Assembly (NCBI GenBank): GCA_947074335.1
Contig: CAMTPG010000176.1
Span: 1-6,007 of the forward strand
Source: an uncultured Parabacteroides sp.
Lineage (GTDB): Bacteria > Bacteroidota > Bacteroidia > Bacteroidales > Tannerellaceae
DNA length: 6,007 nt
Direction of reading: 5' to 3'
Shown: positions 1-5,744 of the stretch, piece by piece
How positions within the stretch are numbered: position 1 is the first letter of the stretch
How the letters are laid out: the number at the start of each line of letters is the position of its first letter
Made by a program: the position numbers and the translations under genes
Notes under the pieces: generated by a model
Database searches by the model: none
What the model was told of the DNA's origin: nothing
What the model saw: only the letters and a program-made list of their open reading frames with translations

Positions 1-443
1 CCAATCCACACATTCTGTCCGATACGAATCGGAGCCGGATAAAGCGTGCCGCGATCATCCGGTTTCAAACCGTGATTCAGCGTAGCCAGCACCACCTTAT
101 GACCAATCAGCGAACGATCGCCGATATAAATGCCGCCCTGATCCTGAAAACTACAACCCGAATTGATAAATACCTGCTTCCCGATCGTGATGTTCTTTCC
201 GAAATCCGAATAGAAAGGCGGAAACATTCTGAAATCAGCCGGCACCGTTTTACCCGTAAGCTGTGACATCAGTCGGCAAATCTCTTCGGACGTATGAAAC
301 CGGTTGTTCAGTTCGGCTGTGATGCGCAGCGCCTCCTGGCTGTACAACACCATGATACGATAAATTTCCGTATCAAGGTGCATCGGATTGCCCGCATTCA
401 TAAATTCCAGTAATTCGTTTAATTCGATTGTCTTTGCATTCAT
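1..443 (-). CDS. Sugar O-acetyltransferase, left-handed beta-helix (NodL/LacA/Maa-like), 3' end cut by window
   Basis: Reading leftward from the ATG at 443-441 gives 147 codons plus two bases with no stop, so the gene runs off the window edge and about the last 40-50 residues are probably missing. The N-terminal helical segment (residues about 1-65) and the following PADFRMFPPFYSDFGKNITIG stretch in shortened form (PPFYSDFGKNITIG, about 76-88) match the maltose/galactoside acetyltransferase layout. Hexapeptide turns follow (NITIGKQVFINSGC, IYIGDRSLIGHK, IRIGQNVWIG). The family's catalytic His is recognisable as His124 in TLNHG. Known family members transfer acetyl from acetyl-CoA to a sugar hydroxyl in the cytoplasm as trimers; the true acceptor cannot be read here. 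The gene is divergent from an AraC-family gene, which suggests control by it (inference). No Shine-Dalgarno precedes the start, as is usual in this phylum. Confidence 0.93.
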   Translation of the reverse strand, partial: MNAKTIELNELLEFMNAGNPMHLDTEIYRIMVLYSQEALRITAELNNRFHTSEEICRLMSQLTGKTVPADFRMFPPFYSDFGKNITIGKQVFINSGCSFQDQGGIYIGDRSLIGHKVVLATLNHGLKPDDRGTLYPAPIRIGQNVWI

Positions 444-515
444 TGTATCTGATTATTATTGTATTTTATCTATTTTGGATCAACCGCCGGCCGCGCTCTT
501 TTATCCCGTTACTTT

Positions 516-559
516 CCGGGCATCTTCGTTCGGCATTCCGGGCATCTTCGTTCGGCATT
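516..559. repeat. 22-bp exact tandem duplication (two copies)
   Basis: Copies lie at 516-537 and 538-559. Each starts CCGGGCATCTTCG and ends TTCGGCATT, and the match extends two more bases on the left (514-515 equal 536-537). Both copies are identical. The period of 22 bp is close to two DNA turns, so both copies would present the same face to a protein. AraC-family proteins commonly bind tandem direct half-sites about 21-22 bp apart, and an AraC-family gene starts 232 bp away. A binding role is inference; a recent neutral slippage duplication would look the same. Confidence 0.85.
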
Positions 560-591
560 TTCTAAAACAGCGGCAAAATCTTCCGGTTTAA

Positions 592-672
592 TTTCTGCAA
601 AATAAACGCTGCCGTACCACATCGTATAACGACAAATTCATCTTTCCTGTTTATTTTCTGCAAAAATAACGC
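592..672. repeat. 18-bp imperfect direct repeat pair, 63 bp apart
   Basis: The stretches 592-609 and 655-672 share 16 of 18 bases (TTTCTGCAAAA, two differing bases, then AACGC). The start-to-start distance of 63 bp equals about six helical turns. The rightmost copy overlaps the candidate leftward promoter -33 element at 661-664. This may be a protein-binding pair or chance similarity in AT-rich DNA; the feature spans both copies and the DNA between. Confidence 0.45.
633..664 (-). promoter_or_regulatory. Possible Bacteroidota-type promoter for the sugar O-acetyltransferase
   Basis: Read leftward, TTTG (664-661) is followed after 20 bases by TGAATTTG (640-633). This is one mismatch from the Bacteroides primary sigma -7 consensus TAnnTTTG, at the usual spacing from a -33 TTTG. 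Transcription would begin near 625, giving a leader of about 180 nt that includes the 22-bp tandem duplication. The match is suggestive only, and an activator-dependent promoter closer to the gene (AT-rich stretch around 445-480) is an alternative. Confidence 0.3.
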
Positions 673-766
673 CCGCCTTTCCGCCCGGCTGTATACAGAT
701 TACTGCCATCCTTACCCGAATTACGGATTCGGCACCCGATATGCAACAACCTATTGAAAAACAGAC

Positions 767-774
767 TAACTTTG
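767..774 (+). promoter_or_regulatory. TAnnTTTG -7 element before the AraC-family gene
   Basis: TAACTTTG matches all six fixed positions of the Bacteroides -7 element. It would place the transcript start near 780, about 12 nt before the ATG at 792. I see no TTG-type -33 element about 20 bp upstream, which weakens the call or points to a promoter needing help from an activator. The leader between the element and the ATG is A-rich with no Shine-Dalgarno. Confidence 0.4.
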
Positions 775-791
775 AATAAAAACAAAACACA

Positions 792-1694
792 ATGGAACAA
801 CTTATTCATTTAAACAGCGTAGATGTATACAATAAATTGTACGGACTCGAAACCCTGCATCCGCTCGTTTCGGTGATCGATTTAACGCAGGCCACCCGCA
901 TTGTCAACCACGTACAAATGCACTACGGCGTATATGCCCTGTATCTGAAGTGCGATACCAATTGTAACATCAAATACGGCCGCAAAACTTACGATTACCA
1001 GGAAGGCACCATTGTAAGTTTCGCACCCGGACAAGTAGTCGAAGTGCATACCGAGACCGACGAAGTGCAGCCTCACGTATATGGCATCCTGTTTCATCCC
1101 GATCTGATCCGTCGCACCTCGCTTGGTCGTAACATCCATAATTTCAACTTCTTCTCCTATTCCTCATTCGAAGCCCTGCACCTCTCCGAGCGCGAGCGCC
1201 AGATCATCCTCGATCTGCTCGATAAAATCAGACAAGAGCTGCATCACGGCATCGATAAGCACAGCCAGAACCTCATCGCCATGAATATCGAGCTGCTGCT
1301 GAATTACTGCCTGCGCTTTTACGAGCGCCAGTTTATCACCCGCGAAACCGAGACCCGCGATGTGTTGCAAAAGTTCGAACACGAGCTGCATCACTATTTC
1401 GAAGAGCATCGCCAAAACGAATCCGGGCTGCCCACCGTAAAATATTTTGCCGATAAAGTATTTCTTACGCCCAACTATTTCGGCGATCTCATCAAAAAAG
1501 AGACCGGCAAAACCCCGCAGGATTTTATTCAGGCCAAACTGATTGATCAGGCCAAAGGAGAAATTATGGCCACCGATCGCACCATCAGCGAAATCGCCTA
1601 CGGCCTTGGCTTTCAGTATCCGCAGCATTTTACCCGGCTGTTTAAACAACAAACCGGCATCACACCTAATCAATATCGGATAAAAAATTGCTAA
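792..1694 (+). CDS. AraC-family transcriptional regulator
   Basis: This is a 300-aa protein of typical AraC-family length. Residues about 20-105 look like a cupin-like sensing domain (beta-rich, ending in HVYGILFHPDL), followed by a helical linker (about 130-205). The C-terminal 95 residues hold the two helix-turn-helix units. The first is around LPTVKYFADKVFLTPNYF (213-230) followed by GDLIKKETGKTPQDFI. The second is TISEIAYGLGFQYPQHFTRL (264-283) followed by FKQQTGITPNQYR. The family signature GFxxxxHFxRxFKxxxGxTPxxYR is well kept, so DNA binding should be intact. It faces the sugar O-acetyltransferase gene and is followed 32 bp later by a co-directional esterase-like gene, so these are its most likely targets (inference). 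The effector is unknown. The ATG at 792 follows a TAnnTTTG element and starts a normal-length protein. Confidence 0.95.
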   Translation: MEQLIHLNSVDVYNKLYGLETLHPLVSVIDLTQATRIVNHVQMHYGVYALYLKCDTNCNIKYGRKTYDYQEGTIVSFAPGQVVEVHTETDEVQPHVYGILFHPDLIRRTSLGRNIHNFNFFSYSSFEALHLSERERQIILDLLDKIRQELHHGIDKHSQNLIAMNIELLLNYCLRFYERQFITRETETRDVLQKFEHELHHYFEEHRQNESGLPTVKYFADKVFLTPNYFGDLIKKETGKTPQDFIQAKLIDQAKGEIMATDRTISEIAYGLGFQYPQHFTRLFKQQTGITPNQYRIKNC

Positions 1695-1726
1695 CTTGCG
1701 GAACAATAATTTAAATCTGATAAAAC

Positions 1727-2569
1727 ATGCGAAAAACATTTCAATTGCTTGTAGCACTGCTGTGCCTGCTCTCGGTAAAAGCCGGAGCCAAAACGGAGAA
1801 GATAGAAATTCAGGGCGCCAAAGGTAAATTATCCGCTTATCTGACCGTCCCCGAACTCGCGGCAGGCGAAAAATGCCCGATGGTCATTCTGATGCACGGC
1901 TTTATGGGTAACAAAGAGGGACAACTCGAAAAAGACATTGCTGCCGAACTCGAAGCCGCCGGCATCGCCTCCATCCGTTTCGATTTTAACGGACACGGCG
2001 AAAGCGAAGGTGAATTTCAGCACATGACCGTACCCAACGAAATTCAGGATGCGCTGCAGGTTTACAACTACGTAACCGCATTGCCCTACGTAAGCAAAGT
2101 AGCATTAGCCGGCCATTCGCAGGGCGGCGTAGTAGCCTCGATGACAGCCGGCGAACTCGGCACCGACAAAATTGCCGCCGTAGTACTCATGGCACCTGCC
2201 GCCGTTTTGCGCGACGATGCCATTCGCGGCAACACCATGGGCGCCATCTATAACCCGCTCGACCCGCCCGAATATGTGGCACTTTTCGGCGATAAAAAGC
2301 TGGGAGGCGAATACATCAAAACCGCCTTCTCGCTGCCGATCTACGAAACAGCCGCCCGCTACAACGGTCCGGCCTGCATCATCCACGGCACCGGCGACCG
2401 CATCGTACCTTATACCTACGGCGAACGCTATCACCAGCTCTGGCCCGAAAGCGAACTCTTTATACTGGAAGCCGAAGATCATGGCTTTTCGCACGATCTG
2501 CAGCGCACTGTAGATATCGCAGTTGATTTTCTGACCGAAGAGCTGCTGCCCGAAAACGCAACCCGTTAA
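1727..2569 (+). CDS. Exported alpha/beta-hydrolase, cinnamoyl/feruloyl esterase-like
   Basis: This 280-aa serine hydrolase starts with a signal peptide (basic RK, then a hydrophobic run, with cleavage likely after AGA at residue 21), so it should act in the periplasm or beyond. The alpha/beta-hydrolase features are in order: oxyanion-region HGFMGNKEG (57-65), RFDFNGHGESEG (84-95), nucleophile elbow GHSQGG with Ser131, acid HGTGDRIVPY with Asp224, and EAEDHGFSH with His252. The MAPAAVLRDDAIRGNTMGAIYNP-type insertion (about 155-177) and LPIYE (203-207) closely resemble the Est1E/LJ0536 cinnamoyl esterase group as I remember it. Those enzymes cleave hydroxycinnamate esters. The exact substrate here is inference; a general acyl or acetyl esterase is possible. 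The gap to the AraC gene is 32 bp with no hairpin, so co-transcription is plausible. A strong hairpin follows. Confidence 0.88.
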   Translation: MRKTFQLLVALLCLLSVKAGAKTEKIEIQGAKGKLSAYLTVPELAAGEKCPMVILMHGFMGNKEGQLEKDIAAELEAAGIASIRFDFNGHGESEGEFQHMTVPNEIQDALQVYNYVTALPYVSKVALAGHSQGGVVASMTAGELGTDKIAAVVLMAPAAVLRDDAIRGNTMGAIYNPLDPPEYVALFGDKKLGGEYIKTAFSLPIYETAARYNGPACIIHGTGDRIVPYTYGERYHQLWPESELFILEAEDHGFSHDLQRTVDIAVDFLTEELLPENATR

Positions 2570-2578
2570 TACAAAATA

Positions 2579-2620
2579 CACGCCGTCCGGTCTCAACATC
2601 CCGTTTAGCCGGACGGCGTG
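2579..2620. terminator. Perfect 12-bp hairpin between convergent genes, likely bidirectional terminator
   Basis: CACGCCGTCCGG (2579-2590) and CCGGACGGCGTG (2609-2620) are exact inverse complements, with an 18-nt loop between. The stem is GC-rich and lies between the stop of the esterase-like gene (2569) and the stop of the leftward channel gene (2635-2633). On the minus strand it is followed by TATTTTGTATT, a moderate T-rich tail. On the plus strand the T tail is poor (TTTT only about 10 nt later). It most likely ends both transcripts, better for the channel gene. Confidence 0.8.
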
Positions 2621-2632
2621 CATCTCCGCATT

Positions 2633-3364
2633 TTACTGTTTTGCCTGCGTTGAAGCCGCTGCAGCCTCCGCATTACGAGCCGCCATATGACTCTGGAAAT
2701 AATTGGTAATATAAACCGTCAGAATCGGAAACATACTCATCCCCATTACAGCCAGCACAACCGCCAGAATGCGCCCTTCGTTGGTAACCGGCTCAATCGA
2801 ACAACCTACCGTGGTAACATCCATGCAAGCCCACCAGATCGCATCACTAAAACTATGCAACCCCGGATTCAACCCCTTTTCTATGGAATAAAACACCAGA
2901 CTGCCAAAATAAGCCATCGCCACCAGCATAATCAGATAAGTAATCATCATATTGGTTACCTTGCTCTTGGTAAACCAGTTAATCATAACGATCAGTCCGT
3001 AGCCGCCACGAATCAAAACAATGGCACGCAGCAAAACACTCTGCAGCGGCGTGAGCGAAAGATCAAACCAATACACAATATTATAATAGGGAATGGCCAC
3101 CAGCAATAAAATCAGATAATTTTTAAAATAGCGCCATTTACGCGGTGCCAGAAAGAAAAGATACCAGTAATCCACCATCAATATGATACAGATTATCAGC
3201 TGAATATTCAGATAAAGCTGCCGTGGCATCACATTTGGCCCTTTCAGTATCTCTACCGATAAAAGCACTAAAATCAATATACTACTCAATAAAACGATGA
3301 TGTTCAGTATTTGTGCAACCAGCAAAAATCCGGGAGCGCGGCGATTCAATTCAGGAACAGACAT
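2633..3364 (-). CDS. Six-TM potassium/ion channel family protein with non-canonical TTVGCS filter
   Basis: This 243-aa inner-membrane protein has hydrophobic spans at about 13-39, 50-72, 82-100, 107-130, 136-160 and 197-222. That is the six-helix layout of the voltage-gated-like channel superfamily. Between the last two lies a pore helix, FSDAIWWACMDV (172-183), and a filter TTVGCS (184-189). Classical K+ channels have TVGYG, so Tyr-Gly is replaced by Cys-Ser. The fourth span has only two arginines (Arg113, Arg119), so classical voltage sensing is doubtful. The short C-terminal tail is Ala-rich and has no RCK or nucleotide-binding domain. The likely role is a passive cation channel, presumably K+, but ion preference cannot be inferred safely from this filter. 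It is transcribed alone, divergent from the glutaredoxin-like gene and convergent with the esterase-like gene. Confidence 0.88.
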   Translation of the reverse strand: MSVPELNRRAPGFLLVAQILNIIVLLSSILILVLLSVEILKGPNVMPRQLYLNIQLIICIILMVDYWYLFFLAPRKWRYFKNYLILLLVAIPYYNIVYWFDLSLTPLQSVLLRAIVLIRGGYGLIVMINWFTKSKVTNMMITYLIMLVAMAYFGSLVFYSIEKGLNPGLHSFSDAIWWACMDVTTVGCSIEPVTNEGRILAVVLAVMGMSMFPILTVYITNYFQSHMAARNAEAAAASTQAKQ

Positions 3365-3382
3365 AAGATTATATATTATAGT

Positions 3383-3390
3383 TAAACGTA
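3383..3390 (-). promoter_or_regulatory. Possible -7 element for the channel gene
   Basis: Read leftward, TACGTTTA differs from TAnnTTTG only at the last base and lies 18 bp before the ATG at 3364. A TTG at 3413-3411 is about 20 bp further upstream, near the spacing expected for a -33 element. This is a weak match in AT-rich DNA, so position is the main support. Confidence 0.3.
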
Positions 3391-3484
3391 TTCGTTTTTT
3401 CAGTAAATCGTTGCAATGTAATCATTCTTATCTAATAAACAGAAAGATTTTATCAAACCCACAGCAAATCCGGCACAAAATAAT

Positions 3485-3492
3485 TACCTTTA
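3485..3492 (+). promoter_or_regulatory. Possible -7 element for the glutaredoxin-like operon
   Basis: TACCTTTA is one base from TAnnTTTG. It would start a transcript near 3498, which leaves about 36 nt to the ATG at 3535 but only about 10 nt to the ATG at 3508. No convincing -33 TTTG is seen upstream. Confidence 0.3.
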
Positions 3493-3534
3493 ACCCGACC
3501 GTTACACATGTTTAACCCCAAAAACCCGGAAAAT

Positions 3535-3807
3535 ATGAAACCCGTTAAAATATTCTATCAGGAGCGCTGCCCGTTCTGTGTCAAGGCATTCCGTTACATC
3601 GACGAGCTTAAACAGGAACACCCCGAATTTAACGATCTCGAAATCGAAACCATCGACGAGCTGGCCGAGCCCGAACTGGCCGATACCTTCGATTATTACT
3701 ACGTGCCCACCTTTTACATCGACGGTAAGAAAGCGCACGAAGGCGGCATCTTCAAACCCGAAGTAGAACAGCTGTTACGCAACGCACTGAACGATGAGTC
3801 TGATTGA
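3535..3807 (+). CDS. Glutaredoxin-like / thioredoxin-fold protein, CPFC active site
   Basis: The 90-aa product starts MKPVKIFYQERCPFC, a first beta strand running straight into the redox motif Cys12-Pro-Phe-Cys15, typical of glutaredoxins. The fold's cis-proline loop is YYYVPTFYIDG (Pro58), followed by a final strand and helix (GGIFKPEVEQLL). It has no signal peptide, so it is cytoplasmic, probably acting in thiol-disulfide exchange; the partner is unknown. An in-frame ATG at 3508 would add nine residues (MFNPKNPEN). I prefer 3535 because the fold begins there and the extra residues are low-complexity, but 3508 cannot be excluded. Its last 14 nt overlap the start of the next gene, implying translational coupling. 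The high acidic content (many Glu/Asp) contrasts with the basic protein encoded next. Confidence 0.87.
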   Translation: MKPVKIFYQERCPFCVKAFRYIDELKQEHPEFNDLEIETIDELAEPELADTFDYYYVPTFYIDGKKAHEGGIFKPEVEQLLRNALNDESD

Positions 3808-4093
3808 TATCAAACACTTCTGCCGCATGCCGGCCGAGAAACTGCATAAACTCGAAGCCGGCAGCCGTGTTGCGCTGCTCACCTACAAGAAAGACCGCAA
3901 AGTAATCATCGTCAAGCGCGAAGCACAGCTGTACGATGTGCATCAGGAGGGCTTCGAAACCCGCACCTACACCGACATCGACAGCGCGCACCTCGCCAAA
4001 CTGCTCAAACAGCTCCAACGCATCGAATTTCCGCGGAGCCATAAATTTTTCCTCGAAATTATGCCCGCCGGCAAACCCGGTAAATCCCGTTAA
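3794..4093 (+). CDS. Conserved-looking hypothetical protein, 99 aa, coupled to the glutaredoxin-like gene
   Basis: I cannot assign a domain. The ATG at 3794 lies inside the last codons of the preceding gene, a 14-nt overlap in another frame, which points to coupled translation. The protein is soluble and basic with no signal peptide. A helix-like start (IKHFCRMPAEKLHKLEAGSR) is followed by probable strands (VALLTYKKDRKVIIVKREAQ, about 26-45; LYDVHQEGFETRTYTDID). A helical segment comes next (SAHLAKLLKQLQRIEF, 64-79), then SHKFFLEIM and a Gly/Lys-rich tail. There is a single Cys (Cys10), which could be a target of the neighbouring redox protein (speculation). Codon use matches its neighbours, supporting a real gene. 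Confidence 0.78.
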   Translation: MSLIDIKHFCRMPAEKLHKLEAGSRVALLTYKKDRKVIIVKREAQLYDVHQEGFETRTYTDIDSAHLAKLLKQLQRIEFPRSHKFFLEIMPAGKPGKSR

Positions 4094-4104
4094 ACCCGCA
4101 TCCC

Positions 4105-4428
4105 ATGCAATTCCACATCACCATCGAAGAGAACCGGTACATGGATAAATTCTTCAGAAGCTATCCGCAATATGCCGACGAGGTAAGAGATAATATCTAC
4201 CATAAACTGCCCGATATCATCAACTTCAGGCCGCACAAAATAAAACCCGCCTGGCATCTCAAACGCAACGGCCAGACCATCTTCGAATATAAGATCGTAG
4301 CCAAAAACATGAATTTCAGAGCCGCCTACACACAAAACGGCACCGAAATCAACCTCTTTTTCATCACCAATGTCACCATCAAACGCCAGTTTGTAAACCT
4401 GCTGGAGAGCACCACGCTGACCGACTGA
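4105..4428 (+). CDS. Hypothetical protein, 107 aa, weak RelE/ParE-like resemblance
   Basis: This gene follows the 99-aa gene after 11 nt and is probably the last gene of the operon. The N-terminal half looks helical (ENRYMDKFFRSYPQYADEVR, 9-28). The second half has a WHLKRNGQTIFEYKIV segment (50-65), then NFRAAYTQNG (70-79), then INLFFITNVTIKRQF (82-96). The order 'basic strand, E-Y-K-I, F-R-x-x-Y, I-x-L-F-x-I' resembles RelE/ParE/HigB-type proteins. That is a by-eye impression, not a firm assignment. No antitoxin-like gene with a DNA-binding domain adjoins it, so a working toxin-antitoxin pair is not supported. It has no signal peptide or membrane span. An internal ATG at 4141 is less likely, since the upstream residues fit the spacing and look protein-like. 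Confidence 0.75.
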   Translation: MQFHITIEENRYMDKFFRSYPQYADEVRDNIYHKLPDIINFRPHKIKPAWHLKRNGQTIFEYKIVAKNMNFRAAYTQNGTEINLFFITNVTIKRQFVNLLESTTLTD

Positions 4429-4612
4429 AAGCGCCTTATCGCGCCTTCCGCTCCGACAATCCGGCCGCATCCGCTCCTTTTCATCGCTTCCTTCCGAAAC
4501 GATACGCACCCCGATTTGCCAAAAAACCGCCCGCTTCTTAATCAAAACCGCCGTTCAACTGTTTAATAGAAGAGATACAACCTGATTCAGTCTACATTAA
4601 GCAACAGAACAT

Positions 4613-5743
4613 TTGATACATAAACTCATCATATCAGTCCTGATGATTTTCGCACTTTCGGGTCTTCGGGCGCAAGAGGCGGAACCGGCTGCACTGCCCG
4701 CAAAAGCCGCAGCCGCATCAACGCCTGAAACCGGCCGGCCGGCCGAAACACATACCGATCAGCGCGGCAACACACGTTTTGTTCGCGCCCTGACCGATAT
4801 CGTAACCTTCTTCAGCGATTTCGACACGCTGTATGTAACGCCCAACCTGTACGATCTCTCGCTCATGACGATCTACTACAACTACACCGAGCGCTACACC
4901 ATACGCGGCTCCGAACCGCTGCGGCAGCGCATTGAGTTTGCACCGCAGGCACACAACCGCCTCGGCTTCTATGTAGGCTGGCAAATCTTCTATCTCGGTT
5001 TCTCCTTCGATCTGAAAGATGCATTCCGCCACAAAAAAGACAAAAATACCGGCACTCAGTTCGAACTCAGCCTCTACACCTCGAAAATCGGAATCGACCT
5101 GATGCACATCTCGTCCGGCAACAATTTCAAGATCCGCAAACTACACGGCTTCCCGCTGCAGAACGGCATCGATTTCTCGCCCGATTTCAACGGACTGAAG
5201 GTCGACACCAAATACCTCAACCTCTATTACATCTTCAATAACCGCCGCTTCTCGTATCCGGCGGCTTATAACCAGTCGACCGTGCAACGCATCAGCGCCG
5301 GCTCCTTCATCGCCGGTTTTTCGCATTCGGCGCACAAGTTCAGCCTCGATTGCGACAAACTGCCGGCGCCCATCCGCGAGCACCTCGATCCCGATCTGCT
5401 GATTCAGAATATCCGTTATAATAACATCTCACTGAGTTTCGGCTACGGTTTCAACTGGGTATTTGCCCGCAACTTCCTGGCCAATCTCTCCTTTTCGCCC
5501 GTTTTCTCTTACAAAACCTCGAAAATCAGAAACATGGATTCCGAAAAGAACCACCGCAACAATAAATTCGATTTAGATTATTCGCTGCGCGCCGGCATCG
5601 TATATAACAACAACAAATATTTTATCGGCGCCTCCTTCTCTGAACGCTCCTTCTCGTACAAACAAAAAGATTTCTCGATGAGCGACGGCTACGGAATCCT
5701 GCAGGTTTATGCCGGATTTAATTTTTTGCGAAAAAAGCGGTAG
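4613..5743 (+). CDS. DUF4421-type outer-membrane beta-barrel protein
   Basis: The 376-aa product begins with a signal peptide (MIHKLIISVLMIFALSGLRA, cleavage likely after Ala20), followed by an Ala/Pro-rich linker (about 21-50). From about residue 65 the FFSDFDTLYVTPNLYDLSLM, RIEFAPQAHNRLGFYVGW and YLGFSFDL segments fit the Bacteroidota DUF4421 family as I remember it. The remainder alternates aromatic and hydrophobic residues typical of beta-barrel strands, ending YGILQVYAGFNFLRKKR. The likely location is the outer membrane; the function of the family is unknown. The start is TTG: a stop (4598-4600) precedes it with no ATG or GTG between, and the first in-frame ATG (4643) would cut the signal peptide to about ten residues. 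It appears to be a single-gene unit, with 184 bp upstream free of genes and no clear TAnnTTTG element. Confidence 0.87.
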   Translation: MIHKLIISVLMIFALSGLRAQEAEPAALPAKAAAASTPETGRPAETHTDQRGNTRFVRALTDIVTFFSDFDTLYVTPNLYDLSLMTIYYNYTERYTIRGSEPLRQRIEFAPQAHNRLGFYVGWQIFYLGFSFDLKDAFRHKKDKNTGTQFELSLYTSKIGIDLMHISSGNNFKIRKLHGFPLQNGIDFSPDFNGLKVDTKYLNLYYIFNNRRFSYPAAYNQSTVQRISAGSFIAGFSHSAHKFSLDCDKLPAPIREHLDPDLLIQNIRYNNISLSFGYGFNWVFARNFLANLSFSPVFSYKTSKIRNMDSEKNHRNNKFDLDYSLRAGIVYNNNKYFIGASFSERSFSYKQKDFSMSDGYGILQVYAGFNFLRKKR

Positions 5744-5744
5744 C

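Larger units (their letters stand above)
444..791. other. Divergent intergenic region, acetyltransferase / AraC regulator
   Basis: These 348 bp separate two divergent starts and contain no convincing gene. The rightward 67-aa frame beginning at 388 is antisense to the acetyltransferase start and has no protein character. What the region does hold is a 22-bp tandem duplication (516-559), an 18-bp imperfect direct repeat pair (592-609 and 655-672), a TAnnTTTG match before the AraC gene (767-774) and a possible leftward promoter (633-664). Its length is generous for a simple divergent promoter pair and leaves room for regulator binding. Confidence 0.7.

Noticed and set aside
388..591. 67-aa rightward ORF across the acetyltransferase start and intergenic repeats
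   Set aside because: It is antisense to a clear coding start, reads through the tandem duplication, and has no recognisable protein character.
1164..1757. 197-aa leftward ORF over the AraC-family gene
   Set aside because: It is a shadow frame: the plus-strand frame encodes an unmistakable AraC family protein over the same bases.
2105..2623. 172-aa leftward ORF over the esterase-like gene and hairpin
   Set aside because: It is opposite the catalytic part of a clear alpha/beta-hydrolase and would run through the terminator hairpin.
3508..3534. Nine-residue N-terminal extension of the glutaredoxin-like protein
   Set aside because: Possible, but the residues are low-complexity and the thioredoxin fold begins at the ATG at 3535; left as an alternative start.
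4094..4104. Repeated AAACCCG-like words around 4073-4104 as a regulatory repeat
   Set aside because: Most of the words fall within Gly-Lys-Pro/Ser codons of the 99-aa protein and the matches are short.
4090..4545. 151-aa leftward ORF over the 107-aa gene and the following intergenic region
   Set aside because: It lies opposite a better-supported gene in operon context and its composition looks like a reverse-frame artefact, though the 107-aa gene itself is of unknown family.
4731..4744. CCGG tetranucleotide tract (3.5 units) near the start of the DUF4421 gene, as a phase-variation repeat
   Set aside because: Too few units for likely slippage control; it is explained by Thr/Gly/Arg/Pro/Ala codons in a low-complexity linker.
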